Shown piece by piece: positions 32,934 to 40,187 of a stretch of DNA of 64,000 nt; position 1 is the first letter of the stretch, and each line of letters starts with the position of its first letter. Both the position numbers and the translations under genes were made by a program. The stretch covers positions 365,667 to 429,666 of the forward strand of contig NZ_JAIMCB010000003.1 of NCBI RefSeq assembly GCF_025499425.1. The letters are read 5' to 3'. The stretch comes from Acidiferrimicrobium sp. IK. Its GTDB lineage: Bacteria > Actinomycetota > Acidimicrobiia > Acidimicrobiales > Palsa-688. The notes beneath the pieces were generated by a model. It was given only the letters and a program-made list of their open reading frames with translations. It did no database searches and was not told where the DNA came from.

Positions 32934-34103
32934 ATGACCAGTCCCGGGCCCGAGGCCTACATCGTCGACGCCGTCCGCACCCCGGTCGGCCGCCGGGGAG
33001 GCGGGCTCGCCGGCGTCCATCCCGCCGATCTGGGAGCCGCCGCCCTCTCGGCCCTGATGGAGCGCACCGGCATCGACCCCGCCGCGGTGGAAGACGTCGT
33101 CTTCGGGTGCGTCGACACCGTCGGCCCCCAGGCCGGCGACATCGCCCGCACTTGCTGGCTGGCGGCCGGCCTCCCCGACGAGGTGCCCGGAACGACGGTC
33201 GACCGTCAGTGCGGCTCCTCGCAGCAGGCCCTCCACTTCGCGGCGCAGGCGGTGATGAGCGGCACTTCGGATGTGATCGTGGCCGGAGGCGTGCAGCACA
33301 TGAGCGCAGTGCCGATCAGCACCGCGATGCTCGCCGGCGCCCCGCTCGGTTTCCCCGACCCCTTCACCGGCTCGGTCGGTTGGCGCAACCGCTACGGCAC
33401 GCAGGAGGTCTCGCAGTTCCGGGCCGCGGAGATGATCGCCGAGAAGTGGGATCTGAGCCGGGACGCCATGGAGGCCTTCGCCCTCGAGTCGCACCGGAGG
33501 GCGGTCGAAGCGACCGACGCCGGCCGCTTCGAGGGGGAGATCGTCGCCGTCGGCGGGGTCAGCGCCGACGAGGGGCCCCGCCGGATGGATCCCTCGTCGA
33601 CCGCCAAGATGCGCTCCCTGCCGCCGCTCACCGCCGACGGGCGCCTGACCGCGGCGCTGTCCAGCCAGATCTCCGACGCGGCCGCCGCCTTGCTCGTCGT
33701 CAACGAGCGAGGACTGCGAGACCACGCGCTGGTGCCCAGGGCCCGCATCCACCACCTGAGCGTTCGTGGGGACGACCCGGTGTGGATGCTGACCGCCCCC
33801 ATCCGCGCCACCGCCCACGCCCTCCAGCGCAGCGGGCTGTCGATGGGCGACATCGACGTGGTCGAGATCAACGAGGCGTTCGCCTCGGTCGTGATGGCGT
33901 GGCTGGCCGAGACCGGCGCCGACCCGGCGGTGGTCAACCCCAATGGCGGCGCCATCGCCCTCGGCCACCCTCTCGGCGCGACCGGTGCCCGGCTGATGAC
34001 GACCCTGCTCGGCGAGCTGGAACGAAGCGGCGGTCGCTACGGCCTGCAGACGATGTGCGAGGGCGGCGGCCAAGCCAACGTCACGATCATCGAGCGGCTC
34101 TGA
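32934..34103 (+). CDS. fadA6: FadA6-like beta-ketothiolase
   Basis: A 389-residue thiolase with a full catalytic set: nucleophile Cys93 (DRQCGSSQQA), NEAFAS, GHPLGATG histidine and the C-terminal cysteine in TMCEGGGQ. ATG 32934 is preceded by GGAG at 6 nt; ATG 32922 is an alternative. At the end of the ring C/D operon, it fits FadA6, which thiolyses the product formed after IpdAB opens ring C. It converges with ipdC at a 21-nt distance. Confidence 0.82.
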   Translation: MTSPGPEAYIVDAVRTPVGRRGGGLAGVHPADLGAAALSALMERTGIDPAAVEDVVFGCVDTVGPQAGDIARTCWLAAGLPDEVPGTTVDRQCGSSQQALHFAAQAVMSGTSDVIVAGGVQHMSAVPISTAMLAGAPLGFPDPFTGSVGWRNRYGTQEVSQFRAAEMIAEKWDLSRDAMEAFALESHRRAVEATDAGRFEGEIVAVGGVSADEGPRRMDPSSTAKMRSLPPLTADGRLTAALSSQISDAAAALLVVNERGLRDHALVPRARIHHLSVRGDDPVWMLTAPIRATAHALQRSGLSMGDIDVVEINEAFASVVMAWLAETGADPAVVNPNGGAIALGHPLGATGARLMTTLLGELERSGGRYGLQTMCEGGGQANVTIIERL

Positions 34104-34124
34104 GCGAAGCGGTCGAGGCGACGT

Positions 34125-35243
34125 TCAAAGCGCGACGCGAGCCGGGCCCCCGAGCCGCTCGAGCGTTGCCTCTGCTTCGGCGACGATCGATCCGACGACC
34201 TCCGCCACGGTCGGCAGCTCCCGCAGCGCCCCGACGACCTGGCCGGTCGGGAGGACGCCGGCATCCAGCCGGCCGTCCACCAGCGCAGCCTTCGTCAGCA
34301 TGGGGGCGTTGGCGGCCATCGCCACCTGCGCCCAGCTCAGGTCGCCGTTGCGTTTCATGGCCAGCCCTTCCCTGAACAGCGCCGGCAGCGGCGTGGAGGT
34401 CAGCCGGCGCAACGCCAGCGCGTTGCGGACCGCCCGAGCGGCCGCCCCGAATCCGGGCCGGTCGCCGAGGCCGTCGACCAGCGCGGTCTTGATCACCCGT
34501 TGGGGCGCCCCGTCGATGGCCTTCGTCACGACCGTGTCGGTCAGCCCGGCCTGCAGGTAACGAGCCTTCACGTCGTCTGGGACCGTGCTCTCCTTGGTAA
34601 GGAGAAATCGGGTTCCCATCGCGATGCCCGCCGCGCCCCAGGCCAGAGCCGCCACCAGCCCCCGCCCGTCGTAGAAGCCGCCGGCGCCGAGCACCGGCAG
34701 GTCGACGACGCGGCACACCTGGGGCAGCAGCAGGCTGGTCGGGATGGCGCCGGTGTGGCCGCCGCCCTCGTGGCCCTGCGCGATCACTGCGTCGACGCCG
34801 AGGGCGGCCACCTTCTCGGCGTGGCGGGGCGCGGCGATGGTGGGCATGGTCACCACTCCGGCGTCGCGCAGCCTGCCGATGAGCGCCGCGTTGGGAGCCT
34901 GGGCGAAGCTGGCGACGCGCACCCCGCGCTGGATCATGATCCCGACTATCCGGTCGATGTCGGCGTGGTCGGAGCGGAGGTTGACGCCGAAGGGCGCATC
35001 GGTGCGTTCTTGCACGCTGGCCACCGCCCGGTCCACCTCCGGGACCGACATGGTCGCCGACGCCAGGATGCCGAGACCGCCAGCCGCCGAGGTGGCCGCC
35101 GCCAGCCGGGCGCCGGCCACCCATCCCATCCCGGTCTGGACGATCGGGTAGCGGACGCCGAGCAGGTCGCAGATCGGCGTGTGCAGCCGAGCCGCCGCGT
35201 GGTCGCCGGCGGGGTGGTCACCGGCGGGGTGGTCGCCGCTCAC
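34125..35243 (-). CDS. ipdC: IpdC-like nitronate-monooxygenase-family protein
   Basis: A 372-residue FMN-dependent NMO/2-nitropropane-dioxygenase-fold protein: PICDLLGVRYPIVQTGMGWV, AAGGLGILASATM, VDAVIAQGHEGGGHTG (phosphate/FMN site) and VLGAGGFYDGRGLVAALAWGA, GIAMGTRFLLTKES. IpdC of mycobacteria and rhodococci belongs to this fold and acts on a ring C/D CoA ester before ring opening. GTG 35243 overlaps the thiolase stop. The N-terminus begins with GDHPA repeats from a 15-bp tandem repeat. Last gene of the echA20-ipdAB operon. Confidence 0.8.
   Translation of the reverse strand: MSGDHPAGDHPAGDHAAARLHTPICDLLGVRYPIVQTGMGWVAGARLAAATSAAGGLGILASATMSVPEVDRAVASVQERTDAPFGVNLRSDHADIDRIVGIMIQRGVRVASFAQAPNAALIGRLRDAGVVTMPTIAAPRHAEKVAALGVDAVIAQGHEGGGHTGAIPTSLLLPQVCRVVDLPVLGAGGFYDGRGLVAALAWGAAGIAMGTRFLLTKESTVPDDVKARYLQAGLTDTVVTKAIDGAPQRVIKTALVDGLGDRPGFGAAARAVRNALALRRLTSTPLPALFREGLAMKRNGDLSWAQVAMAANAPMLTKAALVDGRLDAGVLPTGQVVGALRELPTVAEVVGSIVAEAEATLERLGGPARVAL
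35201..35240. repeat. 15-bp tandem repeat at ipdC start
   Basis: About 2.6 copies of a 15-bp unit (GGTCGCCGGCGGGGT, with one G/A change) within the first codons of ipdC. It encodes GDHPA GDHPA GDHAA on the minus strand and keeps the frame. Confidence 0.8.
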
Positions 35244-36427
35244 GCGCTCACCACGACGCACGAACCGTGGCCGAAGAGCCCCTGGTTGATGGTCAGGCCG
35301 ACCGCTGCGCCCTCCACCTGCCGGCCCGGCGCCTGCCCTCGCAGCTGCCAGGTGATCTCGCACACCTGAGCGATCGCCTGCGCCGGTACCGCCTCACCGA
35401 AGCAGGCCAGACCGCCGGAGGGGTTCACCGGTATCCGACCGCCGAGGCTGGTGGCGCCGTCGCGCAGCAGCTTCTCGGCCTCACCCGGCGCGCACAGGCC
35501 GATGTCCTCGTACCAGTCCAACTCCAACGCGGTGGACAGGTCGTAGACCTCCGCCACGTCGAGGTCGCCGGGTCCCAGGCCGGCCTCCTCGTAGGCGGCC
35601 GCGGCGATCGAAGGCCGAAACCCGGTCTCGGGCGGGGCCACCGCAGCCGCCGAATCGGTGGCGATGTCGGGCAGGTCGAGAGCGACGTTGGGGAAGCGCG
35701 GTGTCACCGTCGACACCGAGCGGATGGTCACCGGCCGGGTGGTGTGGCGCCGGGCCACCCTGTCGGAGGCCAGGACCACCGCAGCAGCCCCGTCCGAAGT
35801 GGCGCAGATGTCGAGGAGTCGCAGCGGGTCGGCCACTACCGGCGACGCCAGGACCTCCTCCGCGGACACCGCCTTGCGGTACCGGGCGTTCGGGTTGGCC
35901 AGGCCGTGAAGGGAGTTCTTGGCCTTCACCGCCGCGAAGTCCTCGCACGACGCGCCGAAGGCGTCGATGCGCCGCCGGGCGTAGAGCCCGAAGAACGCCG
36001 GGTTGGTGGCGCCGATCAGCTTGAAGCGCAGCCAGTCCGGGTCGTCCCAGCGCTCCCCGCTGTTGGGGGCCAGGAACCCCTTGGGGGTGGTGTCGGCGCC
36101 GACGACCAGCGCGACGTCGGACAGGCCGGCGAGGATCCTCGTGCGGGCCGCCTCGATCGCCGACGCGCCCGACGCGCACGCCGCGTAGCACGTCGCGACC
36201 CGAGCGCCGTTCCAGCCCAGCGCCCGGGCCATCGTCGAACCGGCGACGTAGCCCGCGTAACCGTTTCGGACCGTCTCCCCTCCAACCACGAAGTCGATGT
36301 CCTGCCAGGCCACGCCGGCGTCGTCGAGAGCCGCGTTGGCCGCCGCGACGCCGTACTCCACGAACGGTCTGCCCCACTTGCCCCACGGGTGCATGCCCAC
36401 CCCGAGGACGGCTACCCCGTTGCTCAC
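35240..36427 (-). CDS. Thiolase-fold acyl-CoA aldolase/thiolase (Ltp type)
   Basis: A 395-residue thiolase-fold protein: VAVLGVGMHPWGKWGRPFVEYG, TCYAACASGASAIEAA, CATSDGAAAVVLASD, DVAEVYDLSTALELDWYEDIG, VNPSGGLACFGEAVPAQ. It keeps a cysteine in the ACASGA loop, unlike the two Ltp proteins at 1391-3597, but also lacks the GHPxG histidine. That makes it closest to SCP-x/Ltp-type enzymes. It is paired with a DUF35 protein immediately upstream (4-nt overlap), as Ltp2 is with ChsH2. Its place inside an ipdB-ipdC operon is unusual. Confidence 0.75.
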   Translation of the reverse strand: MSNGVAVLGVGMHPWGKWGRPFVEYGVAAANAALDDAGVAWQDIDFVVGGETVRNGYAGYVAGSTMARALGWNGARVATCYAACASGASAIEAARTRILAGLSDVALVVGADTTPKGFLAPNSGERWDDPDWLRFKLIGATNPAFFGLYARRRIDAFGASCEDFAAVKAKNSLHGLANPNARYRKAVSAEEVLASPVVADPLRLLDICATSDGAAAVVLASDRVARRHTTRPVTIRSVSTVTPRFPNVALDLPDIATDSAAAVAPPETGFRPSIAAAAYEEAGLGPGDLDVAEVYDLSTALELDWYEDIGLCAPGEAEKLLRDGATSLGGRIPVNPSGGLACFGEAVPAQAIAQVCEITWQLRGQAPGRQVEGAAVGLTINQGLFGHGSCVVVSA

Positions 36428-36876
36428 GCTCCACCACCTCCCAGTGGCGCGACGGGACGCCACTTCCACACCGTGCGGTCCACTCCCTCGACCCGCTCGA
36501 GGACTTCGGTGACCACCTCTACGGTCGTGCCCACCGACAGGTCGTCCACCCCGTAACCCGAAGCCACCTGGCCGAGGATGATCAGCCCCTCGCGTTCCAG
36601 GCGGACGGCGGCGATGGCGAAGGGCACGTGCTCCCCGCTGGGCGGCTGGTACGGCGGCGGTGGCTGGTAGCGGGCGTCGGTGTAGCTCCAGACCGTTCCC
36701 CTCCGGGCCAGCTCGACGGTCTCGAGGCGGTCGGAGCGGCACGCCGGGTTGGCGCACCACGCCGCGGTGGGAGGGAAGTGGTACGTGCCGCAGGCGCCGC
36801 AGCGTCGCCCCAGCAGCGCGGGGGTGGCGCCGCTCGTGAACCAGTCGATCGCCGGGACGGTGGCCGAGGCTGTCAC
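36424..36876 (-). CDS. DUF35 zinc-ribbon/OB-fold partner protein
   Basis: A 150-residue DUF35 protein. A zinc ribbon (CGAC near residue 26, then CANPAC about 15 residues on) is followed by an OB-fold (GTVWSYTDARYQPPPPYQPP, PFAIAAVRLEREGLIILGQV, VGTTVEVVTEVLE). It overlaps the downstream thiolase-fold gene and the upstream ipdB by 4 nt each, so it most likely forms a complex with that thiolase-fold protein. GTG 36876 gives the normal family length. Confidence 0.85.
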   Translation of the reverse strand: MTASATVPAIDWFTSGATPALLGRRCGACGTYHFPPTAAWCANPACRSDRLETVELARRGTVWSYTDARYQPPPPYQPPSGEHVPFAIAAVRLEREGLIILGQVASGYGVDDLSVGTTVEVVTEVLERVEGVDRTVWKWRPVAPLGGGGA

Positions 36877-37646
36877 CGGACCTCCCTGTCGCGAAGGCCG
36901 TCTGGGTCGATCACCGTGCGGATCAACCGAAGGTCCTCTGCTGTCGGGGCCCTCGTGACGGTGACCTCCGGGGCGGTGGCCAGCGGGAACCCGGTGGCGG
37001 CGGCGACCTCCTCGGGCTCGACGCCGGGGTGGACGCTGACCAGGCGCATCCGGTGTTCGGGGCCACCGAAGTCGAGCACCGCCAGGTTGGTGACCACCCG
37101 GCGCAGGTCTAGGTACTCGGTGGCGGCCCGCCCGGCGGCCGCCGCTCGGTCCCAGCCGACGCCGCTCACGACGTCGACCTTCTCCACGAAGACCCGGGGG
37201 GAGTGCACGGGGATCCAGTAGCTGGTCGCGTGGTTGACGGTGTTGCCCGGCGCCCCCCGGAACCCCAGCAACTGGGCCTTTGGTCGCTGGTAGTCGGCGC
37301 CGATCGCCGCGAAGTTCTGGTTGCCGTACGGATCGATCTGGCTCGCGCCCATCACCACGTGGCGTCGCCCGGACCACACGATGTCGAACATCGAGCGGTA
37401 CGGGTTGTAGTACTCGACAACCTTGCCCGACGGCCACCCGAACGCCTCGTCTCCGGCCACCAACGCGGCCTCGCCGTCGGTGACCATCAAGTCGGGCTCG
37501 AAGGTGGCCCGAGCCAGCCGCCCGGCGATCATCGGCACGGTCCCGATCGGGTTGGCGACGATCTCGCCGTCCCCCCGGAAGCATTCGGCCAGCGCCACCA
37601 CGCACTGCTCGGCTCTGGTCGCCGCGGCGACCTCGGTGCCGCCCAC
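36873..37646 (-). CDS. ipdB: IpdB, beta subunit of COCHEA-CoA hydrolase
   Basis: A 257-residue CoA-transferase-fold protein: EQCVVALAECFRGDGEIVANPIGTVPMIAGRLA, LMVTDGEAALV, EYYNPYRSMFDIVWSGRRHVVMGASQIDPYGNQN (motif VMGASQIDPYGNQN) and HRMRLVSVHPGVEPEEV. IpdA and IpdB together hydrolyse ring C of COCHEA-CoA. GTG 37646 shares its G with the TAG of ipdA (TAGTG overlap), supporting coupled synthesis of the two subunits. Confidence 0.88.
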   Translation of the reverse strand: MGGTEVAAATRAEQCVVALAECFRGDGEIVANPIGTVPMIAGRLARATFEPDLMVTDGEAALVAGDEAFGWPSGKVVEYYNPYRSMFDIVWSGRRHVVMGASQIDPYGNQNFAAIGADYQRPKAQLLGFRGAPGNTVNHATSYWIPVHSPRVFVEKVDVVSGVGWDRAAAAGRAATEYLDLRRVVTNLAVLDFGGPEHRMRLVSVHPGVEPEEVAAATGFPLATAPEVTVTRAPTAEDLRLIRTVIDPDGLRDREVR

Positions 37647-38497
37647 TAGCGGGCCACCTTGGCTGCGAACTCTTCGCTGCTCACATCGATCCACTCCTTG
37701 CGGAAGACTTCCCAGGCCCCCCGGTCGGCGGCGCTCGCCGCGTAGGTCTTCTGCAGCTGCTCGTCGCGCTCGTAGTCGGGTGTGCAGGACGTGAACCACG
37801 CCCCGCCTGGCCGCTCGATGACCCCGTCGACCATCATGCGCCCGATCCGCAGCCGCAGCTCGGTCCCGGCCTCGGCCAGCAGGTCCGGCGTGGCGACGAT
37901 GCGCTCGACGGATACGAACCGTCGCGCCGGCGCGGCCCGCAGCAGCAGATCGTCGAAGTACAGGTCGGGCCCGAGAAAGCTGGCGTTGCCCCGCGAGTCG
38001 GCCCGGTTGAGGTGGCAGATCGCCGCGTCGAGGGTTAGCGCCGGCACCGCGACCAGCTCGGAGTGGTCGGCGAAAGGGGAGCGGACCAGGGCCAGGCGGG
38101 GGTTGAGCCGCACCAGGTCGCTGCCCAACCCGACCCTGGTCGGCAGGAACGGGACCCGCCACGCCGCCGCCTGGAGAGCGAGGACGAACATCCCCTCATC
38201 CCACGGCTCGTCGAGGATCGCCCCGTCCTGGCGGGCCTGGCGGAAGTGCGGCTCGAGCGGTATCGAGTCGAGCGACGCGAACGGGTAGACGGCCCGCGCT
38301 ACCTTGCCGGCTGCACACAGCAGGCCGAGGTCGGGCCCGGCGAAGCTGACCACCGTGAGGTCCCGCAGCGAGCTGCGGGCGATCGCCGCGACCATCGACA
38401 TCGGCTTGCGCCGGCTGCCCCACCCTCCGATGCCGATGCACATCCCGTCCTCGAGCTGGGCGACCACCGCCTCCTCGTCGATGATCTTCGATCTCAT
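37646..38497 (-). CDS. ipdA: IpdA, alpha subunit of COCHEA-CoA hydrolase
   Basis: A 283-residue CoA-transferase-fold protein starting MRSKIIDEEAVVAQLEDGMC with GIGGWGSRRKPMSMV, VSFAGPDLGLLCAAGKV, ADHSELVAVPALTLDAAICHLNRADSRGNASFLG (motif HLNRADSRGN) and VDGVIERPGGAWFTSCTPDY. It matches IpdA in length and order relative to echA20 and ipdB. It acts with IpdB on the last carbocyclic ring of the steroid nucleus. ATG 38497 overlaps the echA20 stop. Confidence 0.88.
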   Translation of the reverse strand: MRSKIIDEEAVVAQLEDGMCIGIGGWGSRRKPMSMVAAIARSSLRDLTVVSFAGPDLGLLCAAGKVARAVYPFASLDSIPLEPHFRQARQDGAILDEPWDEGMFVLALQAAAWRVPFLPTRVGLGSDLVRLNPRLALVRSPFADHSELVAVPALTLDAAICHLNRADSRGNASFLGPDLYFDDLLLRAAPARRFVSVERIVATPDLLAEAGTELRLRIGRMMVDGVIERPGGAWFTSCTPDYERDEQLQKTYAASAADRGAWEVFRKEWIDVSSEEFAAKVAR

Positions 38498-39243
38498 CGC
38501 GACGTGCCCTTGACGAAGGCGTCCCGGTGCTCGTCGGCCACCCCGGTCAAGTTGAGCTCGAAGGTGAAGCCCTGCTCGAAACGGTAGGAGCGCTTCACGT
38601 CCTGGGTGTCGATACCGTTGAGCGCCTCCTTGGCCGCCCGCATGACCTGCGGCGACTTGGCTGCGATGCTGGCGGCGACCCGCAGGGCCGCGGACCGCAG
38701 CTGGTCTTTGGGGACCACCTCGAGCACCGAGCCCCACGCGTGCAGCTCGGCCGCCGTCGCGTTGGTGGCGGTGTACACCATCGCCCGCATCTTGTGCTGC
38801 GGTACCAGCCGGGCCAGGTGGGTCGCCGCTCCGAGCGCCCCGCGGTCGACTTCGGGCAGACCGAAGTAGGCGTCGTCCGACGCCACGATGACGTCCGCGT
38901 TGCCGGCCAGGCCGATCCCCCCGCCGAGGCAGAACCCGTGGACCGCGGCGATCACCGGGACGGCGCAGTCGTAGACGGAGGCGAACGCGGCGTAGCAGCC
39001 CCGGTTGGCGCCGACGAGCGCATCGAAGCCGTCGGTTTGCTGCATCTCCTTGATGTCCACCCCGGCGTTGAAGCCCCGGCCCTCCGCCCGCAGCACCACG
39101 GCGCGCACGGAGGGGTCCTCGCCCGCCTCGTGGACCAGGCGGGCCAGGGTGAACCAGTCCTCTACTCGCAGGGCGTTCACCGGCGGGCACTCGACGATCA
39201 CCTCTGCGACGCCGTCGGCGCCGAGGTCAGCTCGTACGGGCAT
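38494..39243 (-). CDS. echA20: EchA20-like crotonase-fold ring D hydrolase
   Basis: A 249-residue enoyl-CoA hydratase/isomerase-fold protein: VIVECPPVNAL, VRAVVLRAEGRGFNAGVDIKEM (first oxyanion strand), VIAAVHGFCLGGGIGLAGNADVIVA (second, GGGIGLA). EchA20 hydrolytically opens ring D of HIEC-CoA. It stands directly upstream of ipdA and ipdB, as in mycobacteria. ATG 39243 lies 17 nt inside the 3' end of the upstream tetR gene. Confidence 0.85.
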   Translation of the reverse strand: MPVRADLGADGVAEVIVECPPVNALRVEDWFTLARLVHEAGEDPSVRAVVLRAEGRGFNAGVDIKEMQQTDGFDALVGANRGCYAAFASVYDCAVPVIAAVHGFCLGGGIGLAGNADVIVASDDAYFGLPEVDRGALGAATHLARLVPQHKMRAMVYTATNATAAELHAWGSVLEVVPKDQLRSAALRVAASIAAKSPQVMRAAKEALNGIDTQDVKRSYRFEQGFTFELNLTGVADEHRDAFVKGTSR

Positions 39244-39988
39244 CGGATCCCCCTGTGGGCTTGCGCCCGTTCCTCGCCGGCCCGGTCGCCTTGGCGGCGC
39301 CGGCGGTCTTGGCGGCGCCGGCGGTCTTGGCGGCGCCGGCTGGTGTGGCAACGCCGGCTGGTGTGGCGGCGCCGGCGTCGCTGAACTCGAGGATCAGCCG
39401 GCTGGCTCGCTCGATGCGGTCATAGGCTTCAGCGATCGACTGCACCCCCACCGCCCAGCGGCGTAGCTGCAAGTCGAACACCGCAGCCGCGACGCGTACC
39501 ACTTCGACCACCACGTCGGCGGGCAGGTCGCGCAGGGCCTCGGCGTAGACCGCCAGGTTGGCAGCGCTGTTGCGGGTGAAGATCTCCCTGGCGAAGGTGT
39601 CATCCGACGCCTCCAGCATCATCACCACCTTCGCCAGCTGCGGCCACGCCTGGAACGCCCGCATCGACCGCTGCAAGACGTCGCTCAACCGCGACGCGTT
39701 GGTGGCGCCACGAAGGGGACGCCGCTCCACGCTGCGCCGCAGGTCCCGAGCCCACAGCGCCAGCGCCTCCGCGAAGAGGTGGTCTTTGGACTGGAAGTAG
39801 CGGTACACCGTCCCGATGGCGACCTCTGCTTCGATCGCTACGTCTCGCATCTGGATCTGGGTGTGATCCTGGTGGCGCAGCAGCGCCAGGCTGGCGGTGA
39901 TGATCCGCTGCCGCCGGTCCTGCTGGGCCGGCGACAGGGTGTGCGGCAGTGGTGGCACGAGCAAGCGGGTGCTGCTGCGTTGCGACAC
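39227..39988 (-). CDS. kstR: TetR-family repressor, KstR-like
   Basis: A 253-residue TetR protein from GTG 39988. The DNA-binding domain (about residues 25-70: RRQRIITASLALL, MRDVAIEAEVAIGTVYRYFQSK) resembles KstR, whose corresponding stretch I recall as QMRAVADRADVAVGTLYRYFPSK. KstR represses sterol genes and is released by 3-oxo-cholestenoyl-CoA. The C-terminal tail carries five Ala-rich hexapeptide repeats not found in KstR (about 200 residues). It heads the echA20-ipdAB-ipdC operon and diverges from a CYP125-like gene; two operator-like palindromes lie between, suggesting autoregulation. It could instead be functionally KstR2. Confidence 0.75.
   Translation of the reverse strand: MSQRSSTRLLVPPLPHTLSPAQQDRRQRIITASLALLRHQDHTQIQMRDVAIEAEVAIGTVYRYFQSKDHLFAEALALWARDLRRSVERRPLRGATNASRLSDVLQRSMRAFQAWPQLAKVVMMLEASDDTFAREIFTRNSAANLAVYAEALRDLPADVVVEVVRVAAAVFDLQLRRWAVGVQSIAEAYDRIERASRLILEFSDAGAATPAGVATPAGAAKTAGAAKTAGAAKATGPARNGRKPTGGSDARTS
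39291..39380. repeat. Five 18-bp tandem repeats in the tetR 3' end
   Basis: Five in-frame copies of an 18-bp unit (TTGGCGGCGCCGGCGGTC in copies 1 and 2, diverging in copies 3-5). Each encodes one hexapeptide of the (K/T)(T/P)AG(A/V)A type at the C-terminus of the TetR protein. Confidence 0.9.
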
Positions 39989-40042
39989 GGCGTGAGCCTC
40001 CCCTGGGGATCTGCGGTGCAGCGCAGTCCGCGGCCCGCTCCT

Positions 40043-40056
40043 GGAATCAGGTTCTA
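40043..40056. promoter_or_regulatory. KstR-type operator, tetR-proximal (imperfect)
   Basis: GGAATCAGGTTCTA: an intact GTTCTA half-site with a degenerate partner (ATC for AAC). On the minus strand it reads TAGAACCTGATTCC, the same AGAACnTGAT form as the site at 40133-40146. It lies 54-67 bp upstream of the tetR start, compatible with autorepression. Confidence 0.5.
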
Positions 40057-40132
40057 GTCTACTTCGACGCCGGCGAATACCCCGGCTGCGGTGTGTGGAC
40101 GGCAATTTTCGACCTGCTCGTAGCGAGGAGAT

Positions 40133-40146
40133 GAGAACGTGATCTA
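40133..40146. promoter_or_regulatory. KstR-type operator, CYP-proximal (imperfect)
   Basis: GAGAACGTGATCTA: an intact AGAAC half-site with GAT for GTT in the other half. It lies 41-54 bp upstream of the CYP125-like ATG and mirrors the tetR-proximal site. Confidence 0.55.
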
Positions 40147-40187
40147 GTATTGTGCTGCCGTCGGTTCAGCCACAAGGGGAGATCGCT

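Noticed and set aside
34104..34124. Terminator between fadA6 and ipdC
   Set aside because: The 21-nt convergent gap has no stable stem followed by a T-run.
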